DNA from: Engraulis encrasicolus
Lineage: Eukaryota > Chordata > Actinopteri > Clupeiformes > Engraulidae
Assembly (NCBI RefSeq): GCF_034702125.1
Contig: NC_085857.1
Coordinates: forward strand, 52,282,913 to 52,346,912
Reading direction: 5' to 3'
Length of the DNA: 64,000 nt
A program made the translations under genes and the position numbers. Every line of letters starts with the position of its first letter. Position 1 is the stretch's first letter. Shown piece after piece: positions 38,004-48,477 of the stretch. The notes under the pieces were generated by a model that was given only the letters and a program-made list of their open reading frames with translations, was not told the origin of the DNA and searched no databases.

Positions 38004-39489
38004 TTAGATACCTAAATAAATGCCCAATTGCCAGATTGTCTAGTGCAGACAGGTGGACCAGTGTAGTATCATCAATGAAGGGTATGCAAATCCATTCTTT
38101 TTTTTAAAAAAGGCCTGAAAATAACCTTAAGGAAAATGAAGGCCAAAGCTAGCGGGGCAAGCAAGCTAACAAACAAGCTAGTTAGCAAGCCACCATGCAG
38201 CCACCCTTACAACGTGACCTGCTAGCCGGGCCGGCCAGGTGAGGGCAGGCCAGCAGCCGGCCAGCCGGCCTTACAGCCAGCCAGCCAGCTAGCTAGCTAG
38301 CAACCAGTGAGCAGTACAATGCAACAGTCCCTGTTTAAATACATGTTCAAGTGAACCATGTGACCCGAGTGATGAAGCATTTGGCAGGTGCAGGCAGTAA
38401 GTTAATCATTGCATGACAGCCCTTAGCACTCAGGTGAGGTCAGGAGATTTGGATGGGGTAGAATGACAGTTTCAAATAGACTGGGCTACTTCTAAGAGCT
38501 CAAGGGATTACTGTCCCAGGTAGACTTTTTCAGATTATACTAGCCTATAGGTATATTTTACACATTAAATGAGGCTAAACTGTAGGCTGTTACCGGAGAA
38601 ATAATAAGTTACAGTGAATTACTGCAAAATGTGCAAACTGTTGCCATTTGCAGTCCTTAACTGTTGCACAGTTTATTCAGTTGCCAGCTTCATTGTTGTC
38701 AAATCTACAACGTGGAGGCACCTGGAGCCAAGCAGACAGGCAATATGTTTTCTGTGGAGTAATTAATATTCAATTCATTATAACCTCCATTGCTTTCTGT
38801 TGGGTAGGAGGAATGCAAAAAAAGATATTCTGAATTTTGAAGAGGTTTACCGTGTCAATTTGCCTCTCAATCGAAAACTCTGATGGCAAAGCCTCAAAGT
38901 CCATTAAGGGAAAAAATTATTGCGGTGGAGAATTTTTCGCAGGATGAACTACAACACATGCAGAGGGTTGTACTCTAAGTTAATACTCATTGATGGCTAC
39001 TAATCAAATAGCGTGTTGACATCAAACTCTGCCTGTTACAACCAGCCTATCAGTGGTTTGACAAGTTACACCTGGAACAAGTGCAATCACAAGAGATCTA
39101 TTGGATTAAAGAGGACAAAAAGCCTAACACGACCAGAAAGAGCACCTACTTTTTGTAGTATACACAATGTGAAGAAAAGCAGAACAGAGTTCTTGTCTGT
39201 TGGTTCACAATTTGGTTCACTAACAGAGGATTGAGTTTGGTTCACTTATAGGGGACTCAACAAAAATGGCTGCTCATGTTGCCAAAACATTTGAAAATTG
39301 GGGAGGCATGTTTTTCATAACTCTCAAGGGAGTTAAACATTAACTCTCTAGCTCTCTTAGCTCAACAACTCGGATCCAGAGGAGTCAAATAACACTCTGT
39401 AGTGTTGCTGCAACTCTTGATGTTTAGATTTTGGCTGAACACCAGTCTAACTCTGATCAATCGAACTCTGACAAATTTGCTGTGTACAT
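38004..39489. other. TA-element interior; GCCAGC/CAAGC-rich patch
   Basis: At 38140-38310 simple words AGCAAGC and GGCCAGCC/GCTAGCTA repeat imperfectly. A block at about 38330-38450 (TACATGTTCAAG, ACCATGTGACC, ATTTGGCAGGTG, ACAGCCCTTAG) recurs at 56150-56260. No ORF is supported. Confidence 0.55.
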
Positions 39490-39770
39490 ATGTGTACACC
39501 AGTGAAAAATAAAGTCATGTACCGTTTCTTGACTACTTCATCTTCACTTAACGGTATTTTCCAATATTTTCTTTTCAGTGAACAGTTCAGTATTTTCTAC
39601 ATATTGACACCAGTGAAAAATAAAGTTATGTACCGTTTCTTGACTACTTCATCTAACTTAACGGTATTTTCCAATATCTGTGTTTACAGAGAACAGTACA
39701 GTATTTTCTACATATGACACCTGTCAAAAATAAAGTTATGTACCGCTTTTTGACTAAATAGTGGCTTGCC
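39490..39770. repeat. Three tandem units, about 113-bp period
   Basis: CAGTGAAAAATAAAGT followed by ATGTACCGTTTCTTGACTAC appears at about 39499 and 39612, with a third, diverged unit at about 39723. Each is followed by ACGGTATTTTCCAATAT in the first two. Confidence 0.85.
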
Positions 39771-40030
39771 ATATTTAGTACAGAGATAAACTGTTTAACA
39801 TTTTACGGTCACTGACTGTTGCAATTTGACAGTTTTTTGCCGTAATTTCAACAGGCATTTTTTACAGTGTACACTGCACGATGCGAGACTCACGATTGAC
39901 CTGCGATTGTTGTGCGAGTGCCAAATCGGGGCAAAAGTCGCACAGTGTAAGCCCAGCTTTAGTCGCTAGATGATTTTTTTTGTCGCCAGAGGTGGCCTAA
40001 AGTCGCTAAGTTGGCAACACTGGCTCCAAT

Positions 40031-40534
40031 TGCTCTGGGAAGGGGAATACTCGAGGCAGTGGCGTGGTTTAAGCGGAGACATTCTATTGGGACTAAAATG
40101 GTTGGTTTACAGCCTTTTCTTGGCTCAAATAGTAGCAAACCCAGGGAAGAGGGTTAACGTCTTGGTCAGACCAACATCTCCATACAACATTTGAAAGTTG
40201 ATTATAGTAATGAGGCAATCTCTGTACAGTTTTTTGGTCTTTTTTGTATACTGTATATGACCTTTTTGTATATATGACTCACATATAGGTGTGTACTGAC
40301 CTTCATTGTGCAAAAGTTTAATTTATTTAGTGTTGCCCCATGAAAAGGCTCAAGATTTAAAACACCCATGCATGTGCCCTCTCCAGGCCAGCTGCTAGAT
40401 ATAAGCAGTGTGCGCAGAGTGCTTAGAGTAGCAACCAGTGCTTGGGGCACCAATCACTTTGCCCCCCAAATTGGGGCCTCTTAGATTGACTAAAACATCA
40501 TGAAAATAATATTGTATTACACTACAAAATATTA
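40031..40534. other. Non-coding right of hAT-2
   Basis: No gene or repeat recognised. Confidence 0.4.
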
Positions 40535-40795
40535 CATATATGTCCCTGGTTCTCTGAAGGAGTGGAGAGAGACTGCTCTCCTATGGGTTTACTCATCCTA
40601 CTGAGTACAATCCACCGAATACAATCATCATCGCCGAAGGCAAAAAGGCTGGCCTTTCCCGCCGTCCTCCAGGGCTATAAAAGGCAGCGCGCATCTGCAC
40701 ACATCCTCTCCCACCAAGATCCTTGAGCTTTCATGAACGAGAAGGACGAACTACAGAGCAGTCTCTCTCCAATCCTTCAGAGAATCGGGACATAT
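40535..40795. repeat. Inverted repeat with internal TATA box
   Basis: The arm 40535-40579 (TCTCTGAAGGAGTGGAGAGA core) returns reversed at 40755-40795. Between them lie TATAAAA at 40676 and a GC-rich segment. The layout suits the terminal or promoter part of a retroelement, but I could not assign the class. Confidence 0.55.
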
Positions 40796-41221
40796 GAACT
40801 AATGTTCTCTTTCAGTCGTTCGTTCGACTGCTTTCCTACGGGAATTACAAACACTCCCGGTTGTAAACACAGATTGAACGGGTACTGAGTCGACCGGAGG
40901 TCTACCGTGCAGAGAGAAAAGCCCAGGAATATATTTAAAATACCCAATTTCAGACTGGCGCACAATAGCAAAATTACGTCATAGCCTGCGACACAGCACA
41001 AGTTGAAAACAAAAGGGTACCGTATTTGAGGTATGGGCCATGCATGTAAGAGGAAAAAAAGAGGAAGATTTCTGATGAGAACAGGGGGTTTAACCCATTA
41101 TGTCCTAGAGACATATATGCGGCATTCAGGATTTTGAGATTTGAGTTGTTTTATTAAATATATGGGTATGTTAGAGCTGAATGAACACATTATAATGCAA
41201 GAGGAGGGTCTTAGCTTTTAA
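40796..41221. other. Non-coding
   Basis: A TTAACCCATTATGTCCTAGAGAC word at 41092 looks like the start of a TTAA element related to the next one, but no matching end was found. Confidence 0.35.
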
Positions 41222-42048
41222 CCCATTGAGGTCTAAGTGCCCTTGAGAGGGCAATTTGACATGTCTCTAAAAACAAATCTGTAACTCTGTGAGTTTTTGT
41301 CATTGCCTCACACATAAGTTACACCATTAGAAACCTCAGACCTTCCAGATTTCAAATACCATATATATATTAAATAAATTATATAGCTGACCCAATTTAA
41401 AGAAAGTGAAAAGAAATCTTCGCATATTCTGTACTCTCTGCCTGTAGCAGCCACACCTGTAGCTATTCACATGTAAAGTACCAGTGCTTCAGTGGCTATT
41501 CAGAGGTGACAACACGCCCCTTTCAGGTAGGGTAAACACAGCAGACGTAGAGTGACAGGGGGGTTGGGGCTATCAGAGCACATGGGGATTGACAGGGGGG
41601 TGTGGGCCATTAGAGGTTTTTCACACCTATCTCATTAGTATTCAAATGAGACAGGCAGTGGCAGTGACATAGTCATTCTTTTTTGCATTTTGTATGAAAA
41701 CAACAAAACATTTCTAAATGCCCTTTTCACTTTTATGCTGCCAACACATTTGTTTACAAGATTCAAACTTCAAAAGTCTTGGCTAGATATATTTATTGTG
41801 TGTTTTCTTGAACTTTTTGAAGACGTCTGAACCCTGTTTTTTTGTACAGTTGTGTTTATACTCAATTTAAATAAAACATGTTTGTATGACATCCAATTTT
41901 TTTTCAGATTATTTCTTGTCAGGCTTTTCACAATACAACCATATATTCCACTTTTGCATAGATGCTTACTGTTAGCTGAAAATACTTGAAAATGTCAGGG
42001 TGGTGCAAGCAGCCTAAAAGCCTCTGAAAGGCCTTAGACCTCAGAGGG
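41222..42048. mobile_element. piggyBac-like MITE (827 bp, TTAA)
   Basis: The left end CCCATTGAGGTCTAAG and the inverse of the right end CCCTCTGAGGTCTAAG match in 14 of 16, with TTAA on both sides (41218-41221, 42049-42052). CCC-starting ends next to TTAA are typical of piggyBac-type elements. Non-coding. Confidence 0.75.
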
Positions 42049-42169
42049 TTAAATGTATCTCATCTCATGTTTGTATGTGCTTCGGAGGCTGAGATATTTA
42101 GGATTTAATAGGAAGAGGGCATCCTTTTCCAAAAAGGGCTTAGGACGGGAGCGTACCTATGTTCCCCGG

Positions 42170-43022
42170 GTCCTATGTTCCCCGGTCTTTGTATTGGAGC
42201 GGGTAACATAGGACCCTTTTGTATGTTTCCAAGTTTTCAAATTGTGTCCTTCCCAAAACCATTCCTAAACCTAATCTGTGCGAAATGCTATTGTTCTGAG
42301 TTGTAAATTTGTGCCCTAACCAAAACTATCCCTAAACCTAACCTGTCAGAGGTGCAGCAACAACCTGCGCTTTGCCATGCGGCAGCAGTCTACTTGGAAG
42401 CAGCGGGGAACATAGAACCCTTATTTAAAAAAGGGTCCTAAGTAGGGCTGCACGATTATGGAAAAAATCATTATCACGATTATTTTGGTCAAAATCGTAA
42501 TCACGATTATTAATCACGATCATTGATTTTTTGGAAAATTATAACAAGATGAAATATAACCAAAAATGAATTATATTCGGGCAGAGCAAAATAAAATGAA
42601 TTGTAATAATTATGTAAAGGCAATAGTATGAAATTCAGGTGGACAAATTTCTGGCCAGAAACACCAGCCTGTCAGTATGTTCTGGCTTCAAGGACGCTCT
42701 CAAAAGTAGGTCACTATTGTCACGATTAAATCACGATTAAAATTTCGACTTCGATTCCACTTATTTATCACGATTTTCGATTATTTTCGATTAATTGTGC
42801 AGCCCTAGTCCTAAGTTCCCCGTATTGTAGGTTTCCAAGTTTTCAAATTGTGCCCTTCCTAAAACCATCCCTAAACCTAACCTGTCATAATGCAATGTTT
42901 CTGAGTTTTCAATTTGTGCCATGACCAAAACTATCCCTAAACCTATCCTGTCACAGTTGTAACAGCAACCTGCACTTTACCATGTGGCAGCAGTCTACTT
43001 TGAAGCAGTGGGGAACATAGAT
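42170..43022. repeat. Direct repeat pair split by a hAT MITE
   Basis: About 200 bases at 42225-42425 (GTTTCCAAGTTTTCAAATTG, CCCTAAACCTAACCTGTCA, GCGGCAGCAGTCTACTT) recur at 42829-43022. Within one unit GTGCC and AAACTATCCCTAAACC words repeat again. The inner MITE lies at 42443-42807. Confidence 0.8.
42443..42807. mobile_element. hAT MITE (365 bp, 8-bp duplication)
   Basis: TAGGGCTGCACGATT at the left and AATTGTGCAGCCCTA at the right. GTCCTAAG flanks both (42435-42442, 42808-42815). The interior consists of TCACGATTAT words. TAGGGCTGCACGAT ends are widespread in fish genomes. Confidence 0.9.
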
Positions 43023-43023
43023 C

Positions 43024-43405
43024 AGTTTGAAGAAGAGGATTGCATCTCCAAGCTTTACTACTGCTGCAAGTTTTGTTGCCGCCCAGGAGATAGTAAAGCA
43101 GGGGAAACCATTCACCGATGGCGAGTACATGAAGGATTCATTCATTAAAATGTCAGAGCACCTATTTTCGGATTTCATAAACAAAACCGAGATCATTCAG
43201 AAAATTAAAGACATGCCTCTCTCCGCAATAACATTGAAGGAGAGGGCAATAAAAATGGCAAACAATATCACCCATCAGCAAATCAAGGACATCAATTCAG
43301 CTCCAGCTTTCTCAATTGCCTGTGATGAGTCGTGTGACGTGACGGATATCGAACAGACAGCTCTGCTATGCAGGTACGTGACCTCTGATGGGCCGCAAGA
43401 AGAAA
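43024..43405 (+). pseudogene. hAT transposase fragment, GTF2IRD2/ZBED-like
   Basis: About 120 open codons: SFVAAQEIVKQGKPFTDGEY, then LSAITLKERAIKMANNI and APAFSIACDESCDVTD, ending ALLCRYVTSDG. This is the start of the hAT RNase-H-like catalytic region (DESCDV holds the first catalytic Asp) as found in GTF2IRD2- and ZBED-like proteins. No BED finger lies before it and the dimerisation region is gone: at 43406 an unrelated repeat takes over. It is a remnant. Confidence 0.75.
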
Positions 43406-44540
43406 TTAAAGCCGCAAGCGGCGATGACGGGCCCTCGCACGTACATTTCAGGGGCGGGGCATGCCACCTAGCATGTTGCTATGCCCCCCCCCCCCCCCAA
43501 AAATGGAGTCTGTACAACGTTCGGTTCACGAGATATTGAAGAAAAACTAATTAGCATGAATTGGCATTCAAAATTAGCATTTACATTGTCATGATTAGCG
43601 TGTTGCTATGACCCCCAAAACAAAAATGGAGTCTGTACGACGTTCAGTTCCCAAGATATTGAAGATTTACACTTTTCCTGCAGTTCCTTTGCCTACCACA
43701 TGGTGGCGCTATACCTTATATAGCTTTCAGGCTTATATAAGAGTTAGTATTCTTTATATGTATACATGTGTGCGTTTGCATTGTTTTCAAACACTCCAAA
43801 CTGAAATGGTGGCCAACTTCCTGTTTTAAAATTAGATACCTAAAGTCATTGAGCCGCCATCTTGGCAAATTACGAGATATCAAAAATTATTTCGCAATAT
43901 ATCATTGTCAATGCCTTGAGCCCATGTCCACCGAATATTTAGTCAATACGATAAGCGGTGTAGGACTAGTACGTAAAAGTCTGAAAAAAATGCCAAAAAA
44001 TGCCAAAAAAGTACAAATATCTCACTTCCTGTTGGGCGTGGCCATATCATTGCATCGGACTTTATTGTGCGCCTTAGTGACATAAACACCTTAAAAAAAC
44101 TCCCGAGTCTGTAGCTCAAAGTAGATGTTGGCCCCGCCCCTAAACGCATTTGGGGGCGTGGCCTCCATTTCAGTCATATACAAAAGTTTGTATTCATTAC
44201 ATGCATACATGTGTGCATTTCCACTGTTTCAAAACACTCCAAACTGAAATGGTGGCCAACTTCCTGTTTTAAACATAGATTCCTAAATTCATTGAGCCGC
44301 CATCTTGTCAAATTACGAGATATGAAAAAGTCCTTCGCAATATATCATCGTCAATGCCTTGAGCTCATGTCCACCGAATATTAAGTCAATACGATGTACG
44401 GTGTAGGACAAGTATGTAAAAGTCCGAAAAAAATGCTGTAAAATGCCAAAAAAAGTCAAATCATCTCACTTCCTATTGGGCGTGGCCATATTGTTGTATC
44501 GGACTTTGAGATCGGATGTTAAAATAACACCCACCCGCGC
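43406..44540. repeat. GCCGCAAGCGG repeat with two 443-bp tandem units
   Basis: It starts ATTAAAGCCGCAAGCGGCG. A short pair (ATGGAGTCTGTAC.ACGTTC at 43502 and 43626) is followed by two long units beginning about 43740 and 44181. Each contains AAATGGTGGCCAACTTCCTG, ATTGAGCCGCCATCTTG and TTCCT(G/A)TTGGGCGTGGCCAT. CTGAAATGG at 43801 and 44244 gives the 443-bp period. Non-coding. Confidence 0.8.
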
Positions 44541-44561
44541 ATCACTAATGGTAAGGTATTC

Positions 44562-44669
<108 letters not shown>

Positions 44670-44935
44670 TCACCGTTCTGCAGTTGAGACAGCATCCATG
44701 TCCCTGTTTTCAACTGAGGACAAACTGCCAGGTGCACCAGCCTCTTCCATAGTATCTTCACTGTGTCCCACAGCCTCCTCTCTCTCCTGTGACACACTCA
44801 TCCCAGCTGCAGTGGGACACTCTCTTCACCTGAACAGATAATGTTAAGATTTATATTGAGTAATTGGCCTATTTAAATATAGGCTACTACACAGTGGTAG
44901 CATTAATCCAAAAAACATTTTAAATTAGCTGCTTT

Positions 44936-45275
44936 AATAGATTTGAGATTCAATAGATTCAAATATTTATTGTCATTGTGAAAAAGACAACGAAATTGTG
45001 TTTGGGGTACAATACTTAGTAGCAGCAGGCTTTCAAGTAAAGTGCATTTAGAGGTAAAAGTGGCACCAGTGCTTGACAGTGCTTTGGAACAAGTGATAGG
45101 CAGGATGGTGGCTGTCGCGCAGGATGTTCTGCACTGTCCGTAGACAGCGCGTGGTGTAGATGGTACTAACATTAAAAGTTGTTTCACCACCTCACCAGTA
45201 AGTAGGGTGCAGTGTGCCCAGAAGGTTGGTATATTTTCATCACGCAACGCAATTGTTGCATAGCTACTCAATGTT
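44936..45275 (-). mobile_element. LINE 3' tail (L2/Rex-like), minus strand
   Basis: On the minus strand the sequence closes with TTTCGTTGTC, CAATGACAATAAATATTTG and short AATCTATTG units, the usual 3' end of fish L2/Rex-type LINEs. No ORF2 remains. The 5' limit is uncertain. Confidence 0.55.
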
Positions 45276-47060
45276 TAGGAAAGTGCTTTATCTCCTCCTC
45301 CCCTTCTGTGTCTTTTTCGAGTGCAAGTTTTAATTTTAGTTAACTTAGCCAGTTAGACAAAGCCCTGGTAGATGACATGTAAGCTTCAGGACAAGAGGCA
45401 ATAATCTGCATTCATGGCCGTAGTCAGCTTTGATAAGTCCTGAACTGGGTCATTTCAGGGGAAAAAAAATGTTCGCCGTTTTTGCTTACACATTTCAATT
45501 GACAATTTTATAGAAATCACTTTGGTGTGAGAGTGCCACGATATGTATTCCACATTTGTGATTTACCGCCTCGCTGTGAAATTAATGCCAACAAACAGTG
45601 TCAATTTATGAACTGAAACGGCAAGTGCCATACAAAGTCAGAAAGCCCAGATCAATCTCTTTCTGATTATGTGCATGTCAAGTTACCACCATACAGTTGG
45701 TCGACAATGAAGCAAAGACGCAGAAGTGTGTATTTTAGACAGCACAGAAATGATAATCAGTGGCATGCACAGCCACTTTCGGGGGCAGGGGGCGGGGCCA
45801 CGTGAAACTTCCTTTCTGGACTAAAAAGGTTATATCTGGATGAGAATAAGTTCAGACAGAGGAAACCGCACCTCCAGGACAGGGTAGGTAGGCCTATATG
45901 AAAAGGTGGCCTACTGTAGCTACTGTGGTGTAGGCTTATATGTCAGGAATGGTGCTGAATGTGATTATTTTGGAGCAGCAGAAGTAAGTTATTCCATCAA
46001 TATTTCAAGGTGTGGTGAGGTGTGGTGTACGGTGGTCCTATGCACAACATCCTTCCACACTGCATACACATTATACCGGTAGTCTGTATGTAATCTGTCA
46101 TACTGCCTGTCATGATTTAATATTACCAGCAGAGGGAGCAAATTGCTCATGAGAGCTCTATGCAGTCAATAGATACCTACTGAGGGACACTCACACCCTG
46201 CACCTGAACAGCTACAGAACAGTTACAATACAGTACTGTACCAGCAGAGTGCAATTGCAATTCAGTAGAGACACTGTCCAATACAGTATAGAAACGCATG
46301 CTATATACTGCTGAGAAAATAAAGGGAACACTAGCCCAACGTCCATATGCCTATAGGTTGGTAGGCCACATTAAGGGAAATATTTTTTGTATTGTAAGTT
46401 TTCTGAATTATGCTGATTAAATATGCAAAAGGGCCCACATGTACCGATATATGTGATAAAATATGTAACATACCAAAACATAAAACCAATTGCAATAGTA
46501 GTAGTGTTTTTACATTATTGATCCTTCATCCCCTCTGCAAAAATCTACCCTCATCAATTCCAAGGTCAAAAGTAGCAGATTTCACCCGCTGGATGCCAAA
46601 ATGCATTGGATATATACTACTTCTGACCTTTAAGAAAGTTGCAATAAAGTGATGGAGGTAGTTTTTTTCATATGTGAAGAAGTGTGAGTCATTACCTTTT
46701 CAATTTGCTTTTACATTGTTGCACATTTTATTTAAATGAAATTTATGTGATCTCATTTGCATAGTACATCTTCATATTTCAGAGAACTTGCAATACAAAA
46801 AAATATTTGTCTTAGTTTGAATAACATACTGTAAAAGTGAAATCTCATAGTTTAAAGTTTTACCCCATTCACCAATAATCTCCTATATTGTCTCCCTATG
46901 GAAAAATGGGAATGGGAAACCTCCAACTTTGACATTGAAAAAAAAAACATGTTCCACTGAATATAAATAAGTAGATTTTTAAAATGTCATAGATATGCCT
47001 AGGGATTACATAAAAAAACTTGGAATGGTTATTATTGCAATTTGTCCTGTGTCAAAGTGG
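45276..47060. other. Non-coding, nothing recognised
   Basis: AT-rich. Short words only (for example GGTGTGGTGAGGTGTGGTGTACGG near 46011). No gene, clear inverted ends or RNA gene. Confidence 0.4.
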
Positions 47061-47064
47061 ATTG

Positions 47065-47315
47065 ACTGGCCTATTAGGATGTCAGACTTGTAGTCCAAAG
47101 GTTGCCGGTTCAACTACTGAGCGGCCATGTCAGTGGGTTGGTACAATTAACCAGTGTTCTCCCTAACCCTGAGCACGGTACCGTCCTGCCGCAATGCTCC
47201 TTTGGGGCACTGTTTGGGACTGTCCCATTGCCCGGTTAAGGCATAAATGCAATTCTGTTGTGTGAGCACTGTGTGCTGTGGAGTGTTGTGTCATAATGAC
47301 AATGGGAGTTTCCCA
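47065..47315 (+). repeat. tRNA-derived SINE
   Basis: A head with TCAGACTTGTAGTCC and GGTTGCCGGTTCAACT (B-box) is followed by a body GAGCACGGTACCGTCC, GGGGCACTGT and TGTGAGCACTGTGTGCTG and TAATGACAATGGGAG, as in common teleost SINEs. Confidence 0.7.
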
Positions 47316-47439
47316 GGCTTTATTTTTGTTGAGCAGTATACACACTGACGACAACACTGATGATGCACCACATACACTGGATACTTTTATCCAAAGTGAC
47401 ATACCATATCATAGTTCTCACGGCACACAACAAAAAATT

Positions 47440-47525
47440 GTACCTGCAGGAATCAAAGACTGCCAAGAATCATGCCCGCAACCTTTGGGCTACAAGTCTG
47501 TCACCCTAACTGTTCGCCCCTCTGC
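47440..47525 (-). repeat. SINE head, minus strand
   Basis: The minus strand reads GGGGCGAACAGTTAGGGTGA, then CCCAAAGGTTGCGGGCATG, a tRNA-type A/B-box head. It faces the SINE at 47065 in opposite orientation. Confidence 0.5.
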
Positions 47526-47633
47526 ATTACATACACAGTCTAGTTGTTATTTCATAACAAGCAGTTATGCTGCCTGGTGTGACCTTACATTGCCAGCAGA
47601 TGCTGCAAGAACCAGCTGAATGCTTACAAGGTG

Positions 47634-47752
<119 letters not shown>

Positions 47753-48079
47753 TTGGTGTGTTTGCAACAATATACAATATCATGTGGCCTACGTATTTCC
47801 ATCGCAAATTCATAAACCTCTACCTGATAGTAGTATCAGTCTCACAGGTTTGTGACATAGGTCTTACAACAAATTCACCACTAGGGCGTGGTGACAGAAG
47901 AGAGCCTTGAAATAATAGAAATATTGGACACAGTAGATCTCACAGTATAATCCAACATGCCCAAATGTCTTCATATTGTCTGTTTTCTTTTCCTGTCCAT
48001 TATATAAGAAGGAATTCATTTCAATATTGCACATTGCACACACTACTGATGCGTTTATATACAATTAAATATAGTTGTA

Positions 48080-48255
48080 CATACAGTCCCCAGAGCAATG
48101 TGCGGTTAAGTGCCAGACTCAAGGGCACTTCACAGCCAGGGATGAAGGTGTAAGGACACATTTGATCCCCTAATGGAGTGTGGGATTTGAACCCGCAACC
48201 CTCCGATTTAAAGACAAAATCTATTAACCAATAGACTACAGCTGACTCCTAATTC
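48080..48255 (-). repeat. tRNA-derived SINE, minus strand
   Basis: On the minus strand GTAGTCTATTGG(TT)AATAG and GGGTTGCGGGTTCAAATCCC form the head, and AAGTGCCCTTGAGTCTGGCA / CTTAACCGCACATTGCTC forms the body. Confidence 0.75.
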
Positions 48256-48477
48256 TATTATTTCATATCATTATGAATATAGATTATTATATAACTTTTA
48301 AAATCTGCGAGAACAAATAAGGTCACACAACTAGCCTATTTCACCACCTCTGCGACTGGGAGGAAATGACCCTCTCTGTTGCCATAGAAACCCAACCACA
48401 GGTCTAGGCGTAACTTCCCTGCATGAACCAGCATGCCATAAAGGGCATAACTATTACTAAATGCTAATAACACATTT
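48256..48477. other. Short spacer before element B
   Basis: Ends in ATTT (48474-48477), the left target duplication of element B. No gene. Confidence 0.5.

Larger units (their letters stand above)
34898..39869. mobile_element. Nested element with CAC[A/T]GTAAAAAA ends, TA duplication
   Basis: The left end CACAGTAAAAAA and the inverse of the right end CACTGTAAAAAA are flanked by TA (34896-34897, 39870-39871). Removal rejoins CCCCATGTACACTGCACG. Each end carries its own tandem units. A 2.7-kb TTAA element sits in it (35268-37999). A related segment lies at 55272-56270. Confidence 0.65.
34481..39962. mobile_element. Nested element with CTAAAGC ends, 3-bp duplication
   Basis: The left end CTAAAGCCGGGCATACACTG and the inverse of the right end, CTAAAGCTGGGCTTACACTG, match in 18 of 20 and continue GTGCGA. 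TCG flanks both (34478-34480, 39963-39965). Removing it restores the hAT word AAAGTCGCTAGATGA. A 3-bp duplication fits Harbinger- or CACTA-type elements but the ends do not decide. Its own sequence is only about 500 bp; the rest is a later insertion. Confidence 0.75.
27543..40022. mobile_element. Second large hAT-type element (12.5 kb composite)
   Basis: The ends CAGTGTTGCCAA and TTGGCAACACTG are perfect 12-bp inverted repeats with an identical 8-bp duplication GCTCCAAT (27535-27542, 40023-40030). Subterminal AAAGTCGCTA words recur at both ends. The TIR starts like that of the right end of the 15903-26180 element. The interior is a stack of later insertions (MITEs 27926-28342 and 33607-33934, foldback array 28976-33545, nested chain 34481-39962). 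Remaining own sequence is about 2 kb and lacks a transposase. Confidence 0.83.

Noticed and set aside
44903..45271. 122-codon minus-strand ORF as a gene
   Set aside because: It overlaps the 3' tail of a LINE and ends in its ATTGAATC-type terminal units.
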